A DNA stretch of 10,054 nucleotides from Echinostoma caproni (GCA_900618425.1 UZAN01050535.1:1-10054); one strand, 5' to 3'. Numbered from the stretch's first letter, positions 1 through 7,457 are shown. Numbers and translations: made by a program. The notes: a model not told the origin generated them from the letters alone.

Positions 1-774
1 TGCCTCTCTCGAACAGTGCACATGAAACACTCTACCATATCCGCTGAAGAAACAGCGGTGATTTTAAGGTGATTTGATAAGCATGAAGCTGCAGAACAGG
101 ACGACATCCATCCTGCAATTCTATCTTCTTTAGCTGATATCTTGGCACCTCACCTCACTAGCCTGTTGAAAAGGCCATTAGAAACTGGTAAAATACCAGA
201 GCAGTAACGAATAGCGAAGGTGGTACCGATCCATAAATGCGGCAATTAGGACAATGTTGCAAATTACCGACCCATAAGCCTCCTCCCATTGGTGCTTAAA
301 GTTGTCGAAAAATTCCTGAGGAAAGCACCAGCAAACCACGTAATCACACAGCACCTCGTAGAACCCTTACAACATGGGTTTACTGGTGGTAAGTCATGTC
401 TTGGCAACTTGCTATCCTAACTCGATGTGATTGAGAAACTTGACAGGGGTGATGCAACAGAAATTTGCTATTGGAATTTCCAGAAAGCCTTTGCCTCTGT
501 AAATCACCATTTACTGCTTACCAAGCTCAAAGCTCTAAACGTACCACCAGCAGTAGTGGGCTTGCTAGAGGATTATTTTGGGCATTGGAAAATTTTACAT
601 CACATTGGAGGGTGAGTGCTCCCGCTTAGCTGATGCGTGCAGCGGAGTACCTCAGGGTTCAGAATTGGGCCGTCACTGTTCGTCACTTCTATAAATGATT
701 TGACCGTTAGACTTAAGTCTCCCTGTTATCCGTTTGCCGATGACGTTAATATAAACGGCAACCCATACCAGCAG
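1..774 (+). pseudogene. Reverse transcriptase domain of LINE copy A (broken)
   Basis: This is the degraded reverse transcriptase domain, which in a live element copies the LINE RNA at the nicked target. Frame 1 reads FDKHEAAEQDDIHPA near 73-117 (families usually have KAAGPDGIHP), ANYRPISLLP near 262-291, QHGFTGGKSC near 373-402, CYWNFQKAFASVN near 466-504, SGVPQGS near 641-661 in a shifted frame, and PFADDVN near 730-750. In-frame stops lie at 70, 205, 247, 418, 613 and 631. The catalytic aspartate of motif A is replaced (WNF where LDF is usual), whereas the FADD pair is preserved. The longest clean stretch is 427-612. The family call rests on motif order and is firm; the exact clade is not. 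Confidence 0.88.
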
Positions 775-824
775 ACCTAAATACTCTCTAGCAGTGGTCT
801 GAAACCTGGAAACTACCCCTAACT

Positions 825-1506
825 ATAGAGGGGACCACCAGCACCTAGAACCATCAACCAGGAAAACCCCCAGACAGTAAAAAGGGTTACGGTAATAACG
901 GCCTTGGGTGTGAACGTTCACGAGTCATATTAGTCATCTACCCAATGTGTCACTGCAGCCAGCAAAGCATAGAGAGCTATCTATCAACCACGCAGGACAA
1001 TAAGCTCGAGAGCTCCCCAAGTTCTCATGCCAATATACAAGGTAACAGTAAGGCCGCACATTCAGTATGCTATACAAGCCTAGACTCCAGCCCTAAAAGG
1101 AGATCAGGCACTTTTGGAGAATGTCCGGCGTAGGTTCACAAAGACCATTGCGGGCTTGTGGGCCATTTCATATGAAGTAAAGCTAAAGACTCTGGGTCCT
1201 TTTCCCCTCCATCTTAGGTCCCTCAGGGGTGATCTCATCGAAGTATTCAAACAGAAGGAAAAGTTCTTCTACACCACCTTGTCCCTATTCATCATGGAAG
1301 AAAGCTCTACAACGAGAAAGCATAGCATGAAACTGAAGAAACTCAGGGCACTTAAAAGTGTAAGGGAGAATTTTATCTCCTATAATATCACTAATCGACG
1401 GAACAAGCTGCCAGAGCATGTTGTTTTATTTCAAACAGTATCCCAATTCAAGGCCGGTTTGGATAAGATATCAGTATTCTCTGACTCCCATTGTCTTACC
1501 TTGTAA
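825..1506 (+). pseudogene. C-terminal region of LINE copy A ORF2 (broken)
   Basis: Frame 1 carries the region that follows the reverse transcriptase in CR1/L2 elements. ALGVNVHES is near 898-924, QCVTAASKA near 943-969, VRPHIQYAIQA near 1048-1080, LLENVRRRFTK near 1111-1143, RGDLIEVFK near 1228-1254, and RRNKLPEHVV with FKAGLDK near 1399-1470. Stops at 931, 970 and 1081 break it, but from 1114 the frame is open for 130 codons to the TAA at 1504-1506. This is the best preserved part of copy A. The same signposts recur in copy B (RIQRRFT, RGDLIEIFK, WNRLPAEVV), so both belong to one broad family. The bases between 774 and 825 are in another frame, showing an indel on each side. Confidence 0.87.
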
Positions 1507-2377
1507 CCCCAACTCTTCCATACTTCCCTGTCTGCCGTCTTACCCCACTAGAAAACAACTTTCCGAGAATTACTTTCAGTCTAACATTAGAGCTTAGATA
1601 TTAAGTAGACCATTTTTTACTTTGCAGGAGTGAATCTATATTCATGAAGTTTTCCGGAGGTAGTCATCAACTACGAGGACCTATCAAAGATCCTGTCTTC
1701 TACTCGATCGTTTTGCGCTCGATTACCCATTTCACCAGCTAAATATCTTCGCTTCAACAGGTTGGACACAGACTGTTGTACGCATGGATGAGAGTATGTC
1801 TGAAAGCCCATATGCACACGACGCTCGGTGATCGCTGTACCACGTCGTAATGCTATCCCACATAAGTGGCCCAAGCTCTACGAAAAGTGGGAGACAGGTG
1901 GGTAAGGGAAGGCTCGATGCGAAACTGTGGTTAATCCGATTGCGAGACCGGAGGGCGGCAGAATAGCTGGAGCGTCCATACCTCATACTGAACCCAATCG
2001 TAAAAACAATGATTAAGCGGTCACGTCCACCAAACCAAATATCATAGGTGTGGCTAGATATCATCCGGCACTGCGAGACAAAAGTGGTAACTGACCTGTA
2101 GTGAACGCGATTTAGGGACTGCAACCCCAAATGCGGTCACCGAATCAACCACGTTGCGTAGCCAACACCGCTGTACCGAACTCCTACAGAATTAAAAAGA
2201 GAGGTTCAAATGGAATAAAAGAGGTAAGCGTCTGTTTTGACCTAAAATGAATTGTGGCTGAAACTGATCAACAGAAAGCAGAAGGCCATTACACGACTAC
2301 CACCACCTCTCCATATTTAGTTCAGCTTGGGTTCTGGAGGCTACAACAAGGACGTTCTGTGCTGAATCCCAGCTAAT
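1507..2377. other. Unassigned segment with overlapping minus-strand open frames
   Basis: No recognisable gene was found in this stretch. Two minus-strand frames are open, at 1732-2130 (132 codons) and 1671-1874 (67 codons), but they overlap and neither protein resembles a family I know. The first has no clear domain, signal peptide or low-complexity bias. Near 1609-1626 a T-rich tract runs into TTTGCAG, which looks like a 3' splice acceptor, but no matching exon is evident. The segment may be further repeat DNA that I cannot name. Confidence 0.3.
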
Positions 2378-2551
2378 ATGAGTGATGTCGTGCAGTTACA
2401 GCTCCACCAGCCACCAATGTTACAACGACAACGTAATCTCTTTTGGGTGCTCTCAGGTATGATGCCTTTAGAGTGGTAATCCGAGCACTTCGACCCTGTG
2501 CTCCAACCTTTGACAGAAAAAAAGATTATGGTTGGTACCATAAGAGGCTAG
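2378..2551 (+). pseudogene. Possible gag-like N-terminal fragment
   Basis: Starting at an ATG at 2378, one plus-strand frame reads MSDVVQLQLHQPPMLQR and then RNLFWVLSGMMPLEW, meets a TAA at 2477-2479, and continues to a TAG at 2549-2551. The pattern of a short hydrophobic-polar opening, a PP pair and then L-x-W resembles the first residues of Gypsy gag proteins of the CsRn1 type, which commonly start with a segment of this shape. The match is short and impressionistic. A different frame (near 2450-2575) is also open, and the fragment could be chance. No protease or reverse transcriptase follows it on this strand. Confidence 0.18.
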
Positions 2552-3315
2552 TGAAACATGTAAGATTGTCTACTTTTGTTTGTGTATGCAAGGTTGAAAT
2601 TTGACTGAGCCGAAGTTTAAGCGCAAGATAGTGGCTAACCGTCATTGTAGTGAGTGTGTGAGTTTGCGGAAGCTTTTTGGAGACGGATTCTGCGGTAAAT
2701 GCACCACGAAGAAATGCAGATTTCTCCTGAAGTATTTACCCTTTTTTCATTCTTAATATCTTATCCACTCCCACTGTCTCCGTATATTGACCCACAAGTG
2801 CAACTCACGTAGTTATAGACAAAACCGACCCTAAGCTAGGCTGTTTTCCAAATTATGAATGAACATTTCTACTTTCCAGCATTCAATATCAAGGAATGGG
2901 AAGAATCGTATCCGCATTCAGCTACTGCAGGTGAGCTGGGTCAAAGAGAAGCTTGGCAGTCGAAGCACCGCAAAAACACAAAGCTTGGAGTGCAAGAACC
3001 TGCACACATATNCCTGCACAAATATTGGCTCGAGCCACAAGTCCTGGGACCTGACCTGACCTGGGATCTCAGGACGACTTAAAAGCAAAAGCCAAGTGTT
3101 ACTGTGAGCGTAATTCAAGGAATCTGAACGGAAGAAATGCGTCTAGACAGTAATAGCATGCTCAGCGTTACGCTGTTCTTGAACGAGTCATTCGTGATTG
3201 GTCAGGTTGTGATTAAATCAAACAGGATTCGGGTAAAGCACAAACAAACAAAGTTATATAATGTAATTGATGCGTTAATATACAAGTGAGATGGAACGTT
3301 AAAATGTGTATGTAT
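2552..3315. other. Unassigned, no gene recognised
   Basis: Neither strand shows a recognisable protein, RNA gene or long repeat here. Two short plus-strand frames (2855-3082 and 2859-3059) and a minus-strand frame (2918-3118) overlap one another, contain the ambiguous base at 3012, and have no family resemblance. A small direct repeat of CCTGACCTGACCTGG type sits near 3048-3062. The stretch 3200-3310 is AT-rich, with short CAAA repeats near 3240. If the Gypsy element on the minus strand were complete, its integrase and 3' LTR would fall in this direction, but I could not find them. Confidence 0.3.
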
Positions 3316-3449
3316 TTATAAGGCGAGTGGTGCGGAACGGCTAAAACATGAAGTTTGCAAAACTTTATGAGTGGTTTGTCTGGGTTTTACACGAAGGATT
3401 TTTACAGATAGATAAATACAGAGGTAAGAAGAAGCTGAACTTATCTTTG

Positions 3450-3660
3450 ACTTTTGATTGTGGAGCTCGCCTTTCACGTTGGGGAGTGAATGATGAGGAT
3501 TGTCGTTTGTTAGAGATGCTGAGAGATATGGCTCAGAATAGATGTCAGTGTCCAAAAGCATCATATTTTCTTTCTGCGGGTGTAAGGCGTCGACAGTGAA
3601 ACTCAGGAGGATGCTCAAACCAAAACCCTGTTGTTGCAAGATTGCTCCANATAAAATGCT
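3450..3660 (-). pseudogene. RNase H N-terminal remnant of the Gypsy element
   Basis: After the connection region the minus strand reads a segment with ILQQQGFGLS near 3640-3611, where Gypsy RNase H domains have a similar glutamine-rich turn after their first catalytic aspartate. RNase H would remove the RNA strand during reverse transcription. The expected TDAS-type opening is not legible: it lies next to the ambiguous base at 3650 and a frame change. Further on, ALHPQKEN and DTDI only loosely recall the family. The frame stays open to 3316, but resemblance fades after about 3490. The plus-strand frame 3348-3599 over the same bases has no family match and is treated as a shadow. Confidence 0.45.
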
Positions 3661-4590
3661 ATTCTATACTTGGCTGACGGTACAGGATGCAAAGCAGAGT
3701 GGTATGTGCCAAATATGTCTTAATCTCCTAGAAAGCTACTCGTGCGACATCCATAAATGTGAGCTCACGTGGATCACCACGAAATAGGTCCGTAAGAGTT
3801 TGCAGTCGTTGAGCGGCGTGTACGATGAATCGTATATAAAAATTCATTCAACTCCAAATTGCCTTCAAGTGTTTGACTAAGGATGGTAAAGTGTACTCTC
3901 TGATAGAACGTACTTTATCCTCTCATGGTAAAATACCTTCTTGTGTGACTTTGCGGCCAAGAAAAATCAGCTCCTTCTTGCCAAGCTCACATTTATCGGG
4001 ATTGACTACAGTACTATCATCAGACAAACGTTGAAGTAGCAAAGTAAATTGGTGATAGTGCTCATGTACATTGGAAGAAACAATAGGTAAATCGTTAATT
4101 AAAGGTGAACGAAATCAAAATCTCTGGATGTTTAATGTCGATAAACCTCTGGAAAATCTGAGCAGCATTTTAAAAACCAAAAGACATACGTAGGAGCTCA
4201 AACAGACCGAAAGGAGTCGTGACAGCAGTTTTTTCGATAACTTTAGAGATGACTTTGATCTGATGATGAGCTCGTACCAGATCGATCTTAGAAAAAATAG
4301 TCGTGCCATGAAGGGATGCCGTAATGTCGTGTATAGGTGGGACTAGATAACTATCGAAACGAGTCACTGCGTTGAGTGACCGATAGTCGCCACATGGTCT
4401 CCAGCTAATGCTGTCTTTTCTAAGAACTATGGCCTCTCCTGCCCGTGGACTATGAGAAGGATGTACGTTACCTTTTGAAAGTAACGTGTCGAACTCACTC
4501 TTAGCAAAAGCTAATTTGTCCGGTGCCAGTCGGCTAGGTCGTGCCGTGATTGGTGGATCCTGAGTGAGTGTGCAACGCGATCAATGTCTG
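3661..4590 (-). pseudogene. Gypsy reverse transcriptase and connection region (broken)
   Basis: This minus-strand relic of the pol reverse transcriptase is very recognisable. In order it shows DPPITARPSRLAPDKL (about 4558-4511), EFDTLLSKGNVHPSHSP, WRPCGDYRSLNAVTR (about 4400-4356), VPPIHDITASLHG, IFSKIDLVRAHHQIKV (about 4292-4245), TTPFGLFELLRMSFGF, and FQRFID. A frameshift near 4100 precedes INDLPIVSS (4099-4073), VNPDKCELG and FLGRKVTQEGILP. The connection region follows: NFYIRFIVHAAQRLQTLTDLF (about 3846-3784), then a stop, then an HPVPSAKY segment. The catalytic YIDD-type box reads IND, one essential aspartate changed to asparagine, and a TGA follows GILP near 3922. The element therefore could not copy itself. 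The family assignment is firm. Confidence 0.92.
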
Positions 4591-4978
4591 AGAATCCACA
4601 AGGATATCAGGCATTGAACCCGCGATTCGGTAGACGTTTGTTCGGACTTTGAGACCCGTGAATTTGATATTCAACCTTGGGTTGATCGATTTCAGTCTAC
4701 GTGAATCGACAAGCAATTCATACTACAAGAAATTCATACCCAGTATTCCAGTGGGAACATTTGCAAGAATGAACGTTCATGGATACCGTCGTCGCCTTCC
4801 CAGGTTGACCGTCATTTGTCTTATTCCGAAAGTAGGAATGGGAGTACTGTTTGCAGCTCTTAGCCGAAGCGTCGTATCTCGTAGCTTGCTGCTACTGATG
4901 GGAAAGACTGAAACTTAGACTCCCATATCTACGAGGAACCTAGCGTTCGTGTGATGGTCACGTACGGAAATCAGAAGG
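4591..4978 (-). pseudogene. Gypsy aspartic protease and linker (broken)
   Basis: The minus strand encodes a retropepsin-like protease that would process the gag-pol polyprotein. RFLVDMG at about 4941-4921 corresponds to the active-site segment that normally reads DTGA; here the threonine is methionine (DMG at 4929-4921), and a TAA at 4917-4915 follows almost at once, before VSVFP. Further along the same frame come LRAANSTPIPTFG (flap side), TFILANVPTGILGMNFL with a TGA before it and a TAG after it, and ELLVDSRRLKSINPRL, the stretch that usually closes the protease of Gypsy elements. A frameshift around 4560-4600 separates this frame from the reverse transcriptase. Loss of the active-site triad alone makes it inactive. 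Confidence 0.85.
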
Positions 4979-5889
4979 TCAACCTTGGGCGGAAGACCGG
5001 CGAGTACGACCGCTTTTACTCGCCGGCTTACCGTTTTCCCGTCGCATAGGTGCACGGCTTTCTGCAACTATTAGCTCCTGCTCCATAGCTATGATGGAAC
5101 CATCAGTAATCCTCGGTAGGGTCATCTGGGGCTTTGTGCGGTTGGCGCTGGGGTGGCTTCTGAGCCGTGGGCTGCTTTTGGCGAGTGTGGGCAGGCTGTG
5201 CTTCCCACTCGAGTCTAGGCTTAGCCCTATAGGGGTTCGCATCGGACCTCCGCCCTTGAAGGACAAGAGGTGATGCATGCATTTTGGTCGTGACTGTGAA
5301 GGCCATACCGCATACCTGTCCCTATTCCCCTTGTATGGTTGCGATGTCGTGGCACCGAGGAAACTATCCTCATTACCGACACGTGCAAATATTTTTTCGG
5401 CAATCGACGCAGCGTTGTCGATCGAGGCGTCCTCTAGCAAAGCCATCACCGTCCGTTGGACGTGACGTGGAAGCGGCTCAAACCAAAGCTCTCTGACGAT
5501 GTCAGAGTGGGCGTTTGCTGGGCTTACTAACGTGCGTAGACGCGCCAGATGCCTGCTTGGCGTCGTCTCATCAATCGGGTGATGAGCCATCAACTGTCGT
5601 AACNGGAGTGTGTAAAGAACTGAAAGATCGCAGCCTTCAGAACGTCGTACGCGGTCTCCTCCGGCGGTTTAAGAATGATATCCCTAATGGCAGACATTTG
5701 GTCCCTAGGGATCCTCTCGACCACGTAAACGTACCTGGGGTGCTGGATGCGCACGTTACCACCTAAAAGATGCGTTGTTAATGCGGCAAATTACACATCA
5801 GGATCGTGAGGGTTGAAGGCTACTGGTTTGACGCTAATAACCAATAAGTCCAGTTCCCTGTTGTCTACTGATTTATGCCATTTAGTCAT
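4979..5889 (-). pseudogene. Gypsy gag, CsRn1-like (broken)
   Basis: This is a nucleocapsid/capsid polyprotein relic. The start is the ATG at 5889-5887 (MTKWHKSVDNREL), about 60 bases after the primer site; upstream stops in that frame support this start. Then come FNPHDPDV followed by a TAA at 5793-5791, RIQHPRYVYVVERIPRDQMSAI, and LKPPEETAYDVLKAAI. A frameshift lies near 5590-5604, beside an ambiguous base. Next is RQLMAHHPIDETTPSRHLARL, then [21 protein letters not shown] and [12 protein letters not shown], all typical of this gag family. The frame is open for 204 codons from 5593 to 4979. The zinc motif region (CMHHLLSFK near 5290-5264, with CEPL in another frame) is split by a second frameshift. 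Past about 5200 the open frame no longer matches the family. Confidence 0.87.
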
Positions 5890-5951
5890 CTTTCATATCG
5901 TTCATTCACGAAAACGAACCGGAAGAAAAACAGTGTAAACCAAAGTGAATT

Positions 5952-5961
5952 GGAATCACCA
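5952..5961 (-). other. Candidate primer binding site, tRNA-Trp-like
   Basis: On the minus strand the bases TGGTGATTCC sit about 60 bases before the gag ATG, just inside the probable 5' LTR. A site that primes from tRNA-Trp would begin TGGTGACCCCGACG. Over those 14 positions 9 agree, and four of the five differences are transitions. Use of tRNA-Trp as primer is known for CsRn1, which fits the gag and pol wording. The match is short, and no clear CA end of the LTR precedes it. Confidence 0.42.
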
Positions 5962-6407
5962 AGAAGACGTTACGGGCTTCCAAATGAAGCTCATCGGCGT
6001 TAACGACCTGCCGATAAGTCTACTTACGGATCTCAAACAGCTCGCGACCTCCTAGTGTATTGTTGCCTGAGGTAGACAGAAACACTCGTGGGATGGTAGA
6101 CGTTTATTGGCGTATCGTGGTACTAGATGGTACCAAAACGTGCCGATGTGACGCTGAACAATGCAAGCGAATAAATGCAGTAGCAACGCGAAGGCGTATC
6201 ACACGTTTTGCTTGGGCTTCAACAGGACTCAGTTTACATATACATAAATATACACCTGAGCAGAAAACGATGCTGAGAGAAACAAGCAGTGAAGTAAAAC
6301 ACAAAGAAAAATCACAGTTGGAGTCAAAGTTGGTTGTGAAAAAAACATGAACGGAAAACATCCTCGTGGGTTGCTTAATTTTTCTTCGTAAAATTATCGT
6401 CACTACA
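5962..6407 (-). repeat. Candidate 5' LTR of the Gypsy element
   Basis: The segment upstream of gag on the minus strand begins TGTAGTGACG at 6407 and contains AATAAA at 6108-6103, with a TATTTATGTATATG stretch near 6255-6242 that could serve as a TATA region. Its right end is uncertain: either beside the primer site at 5961 (about 446 bases, but without a CA end) or at 6057, where CAATACA would give matching TGTA...TACA ends (351 bases). The second LTR is not in the window, so identity between LTRs cannot be used. The open frames on both strands here (6060-6350 plus, 6104-6403 minus) show no family resemblance. Confidence 0.38.
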
Positions 6408-6482
6408 AGTCCTTATTTTAGAAGGAAAAGAATAACGGTGGTCCATTTTTTGTATTGACTCAGAGACCACGTCACTACTCGA

Positions 6483-6507
6483 TATCAGAACCTTGACTGT
6501 TCTGATA
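6483..6507. repeat. Perfect 9-bp inverted repeat with 7-base loop
   Basis: TATCAGAAC (6483-6491) and GTTCTGATA (6499-6507) are exact reverse complements around the loop CTTGACT. It lies just left of the solo LTR and its duplication. A stem of this size is expected about once by chance in 10 kb, so no function is proposed. Confidence 0.5.
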
Positions 6508-6508
6508 A

Positions 6509-6513
6509 GTATA
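6509..6513. repeat. Target site duplication, left copy (GTATA)
   Basis: GTATA directly precedes the TGTGGTGA start of the probable solo LTR and is matched by GTATA directly after its TTACA end. Five bases is the usual duplication length for Gypsy elements. Confidence 0.55.
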
Positions 6514-6973
6514 TGTGGTGATTCGGATCTACGAGATCATGCCTGCCCTGGAACAGCGCGGTACAGTTTCCAGACATTGGTAGTCAATTGACCTTGAGCA
6601 ATGACGCCAGTAGCACGTGCACAGCCGCCGGATAGACGTCATTGGTGCACCGCTCCAGCCAATCAGATACAATGCAGAGAGGAGCAGTATGACGCAAGAT
6701 GTGATGCAATATGATTGATGGAAACTAAGGTAGCCAATGATCTTTTCTTGTGTACATATACATTCACTTTCATTTCCTTCAATAAACGACTTTGTGATTC
6801 GCCTGTCTTGTGGCCTTCTTCCTCGCGTCTCGATCCTACGGGTTATTGCGATTTCGAGCCATTGCGGTCCAGTGTCATCGGTTTTCTAATTCGTGTTCCG
6901 TGATTCCGATTGCGTAGTTCGTGTCCTGAATTCTGTGCGTAACTTCACTACTACTACCTTCATTCCCATTACA
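6514..6973 (+). mobile_element. Probable solo LTR
   Basis: This 460-base segment starts TGTGGTGA and ends CATTACA, so it has the TG...CA ends of LTRs, and is flanked on both sides by GTATA. Inside are a CCAAT box at 6659-6663, an AATAAA at 6781-6786 placed as a polyadenylation signal would be, and no coding potential; this gives it plus orientation. It resembles no part of the neighbouring minus-strand Gypsy element that I can see beyond the similar TGTRGTGA start and the AATAAACG string, so it is probably another family. Recombination between the two LTRs of a full element is the usual origin of such a structure. The alternative is chance termini with a chance 5-base match. Confidence 0.55.
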
Positions 6974-6978
6974 GTATA
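6974..6978. repeat. Target site duplication, right copy (GTATA)
   Basis: This GTATA directly follows the CATTACA end of the probable solo LTR and repeats the five bases at 6509-6513. Confidence 0.55.
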
Positions 6979-7011
6979 CCATATTTATGTACCCATGTCC
7001 TGATAGTCTTC

Positions 7012-7085
7012 AAGTGTATAGGACTAGTCGGAAACTCAGATCAGATAAGACCAGGTACGAGGATTTGCGGTTCGAGCCAACGAGA
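7012..7085 (+). repeat. tRNA-like A/B-box pair, possible SINE head
   Basis: TAGGACTAGTCGG (7019-7031) resembles a tRNA A box and GGTTCGAGCC (7069-7078) a B box, 37 bases apart, close to the spacing in tRNA genes. The flanking acceptor arms do not pair and no anticodon stem is evident, so this is not a working tRNA gene. It may be the pol III promoter of a tRNA-derived SINE extending to about 7230, but no poly(A) or tandem tail confirms it. Confidence 0.27.
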
Positions 7086-7370
7086 GTCCAGTTTCTTGCT
7101 CGGGTGGGGGTGAATTTTCCCCCGTGCTTCAACCGTCCGGTATTCCAGTGTTTGGTTCACCAAGGGTGCTTTGCTGATCCACGGATTGCAAGGTACAATA
7201 TCGGGATCACTTCTGAAATAAGCAGTTGACTCAATTAGAAACGGATAAATTGCCTACATCTAGAACTGTTACACGCTGCTAGGCAAGCCTTTATATCGAC
7301 AGACAATAGAGTAAAAAAGACGAATGGAAGCAGAAGGCCAAGGGTGAAGTTGTGGTACGATAACAATACG
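7086..7370. other. Unassigned segment between possible SINE head and LINE copy B
   Basis: A plus-strand open frame from 6987 to 7229 covers the possible SINE head and part of this stretch (80 codons, with GVNFPPCFN and FQCLVHQGCFADPR). I cannot place it in a known family. A G/C hairpin-like GGGTGGGGGTGAATTTTCCCCC lies near 7101-7122. The rest, to the start of the TAA tail at 7371, shows nothing recognisable. Confidence 0.3.
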
Positions 7371-7372
7371 AT

Positions 7373-7388
7373 TAATAATAATAATAAT
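7373..7388. repeat. (TAA)n microsatellite, 3' tail of LINE copy B
   Basis: Just over five TAA units (plus strand) lie about 70 bases past the likely ORF2 stop of copy B. On the element's own strand this is a (TTA)n tail, the expected 3' end for a CR1/L2-type LINE. Confidence 0.7.
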
Positions 7389-7457
7389 GAGGGAAGTGAG
7401 GAAGCCTCTAGAAAAAGAAGAGGGTGCGTAATGGAGGCACGAAGCAAGGTCGCAAAA

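Larger units (their letters stand above)
1..1506 (+). mobile_element. CR1/L2-type LINE relic, copy A (5' part outside window)
   Basis: This is a non-LTR retrotransposon remnant recognised by translation. Frame 1 of the plus strand carries, in order, the N-terminal fingers, palm and FADD box of a reverse transcriptase, then the connection and C-terminal region of a CR1/L2-type ORF2, ending at a TAA just after 1503. The order and wording parallel the minus-strand LINE at 7371-10054. The endonuclease part would lie left of base 1. At least eight in-frame stops and several frameshifts show it is dead. No poly(A) or short tandem 3' tail could be placed after 1506, so the 3' boundary is unknown and could reach about 1610. 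Confidence 0.88.
3450..6407 (-). mobile_element. Gypsy-type LTR retrotransposon relic, CsRn1-like
   Basis: Read on the minus strand, this segment gives the canonical Gypsy order: probable 5' LTR (6407 to about 5962), primer binding site (5961-5952), gag from an ATG at 5889, protease around 4929, reverse transcriptase from about 4580 to 3900, the connection region to about 3670, and the start of RNase H to about 3450. Protein signposts include RHLARLRTLV (gag), FLVDMG (protease), WRPCGDYRSLNAVTR and FSKIDLVRAHHQ (reverse transcriptase). Integrase and 3' LTR are not seen, so the copy is truncated or its end has decayed. Stops and frameshifts occur in every domain. The CsRn1-like label rests on the gag wording and a tRNA-Trp-like primer site and is an inference. 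Confidence 0.85.

Noticed and set aside
945..1133. Plus-strand 62-codon frame starting MCHCSQQ
   Set aside because: Frame 1 over the same bases carries the recognisable LINE motifs QCVTAASKA and VRPHIQYAIQA.
3348..3599. Plus-strand 83-codon frame as a small gene
   Set aside because: It is antisense to the RNase H-like remnant, has no family match, and is of a length common by chance.
4649..5766. Several plus-strand frames (4649-4918, 5091-5273, 5277-5465, 5515-5766)
   Set aside because: All lie antisense to the Gypsy gag and protease, which explain the sequence on the minus strand.
6483..6507. Transcription terminator or regulatory hairpin
   Set aside because: The 9-bp stem is perfect, but one such stem is expected by chance in 10 kb, there is no T run after it, and this is eukaryotic repeat DNA.
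7012..7085. A genuine tRNA gene
   Set aside because: A- and B-box-like bases are present, but the acceptor, anticodon and T stems do not pair.
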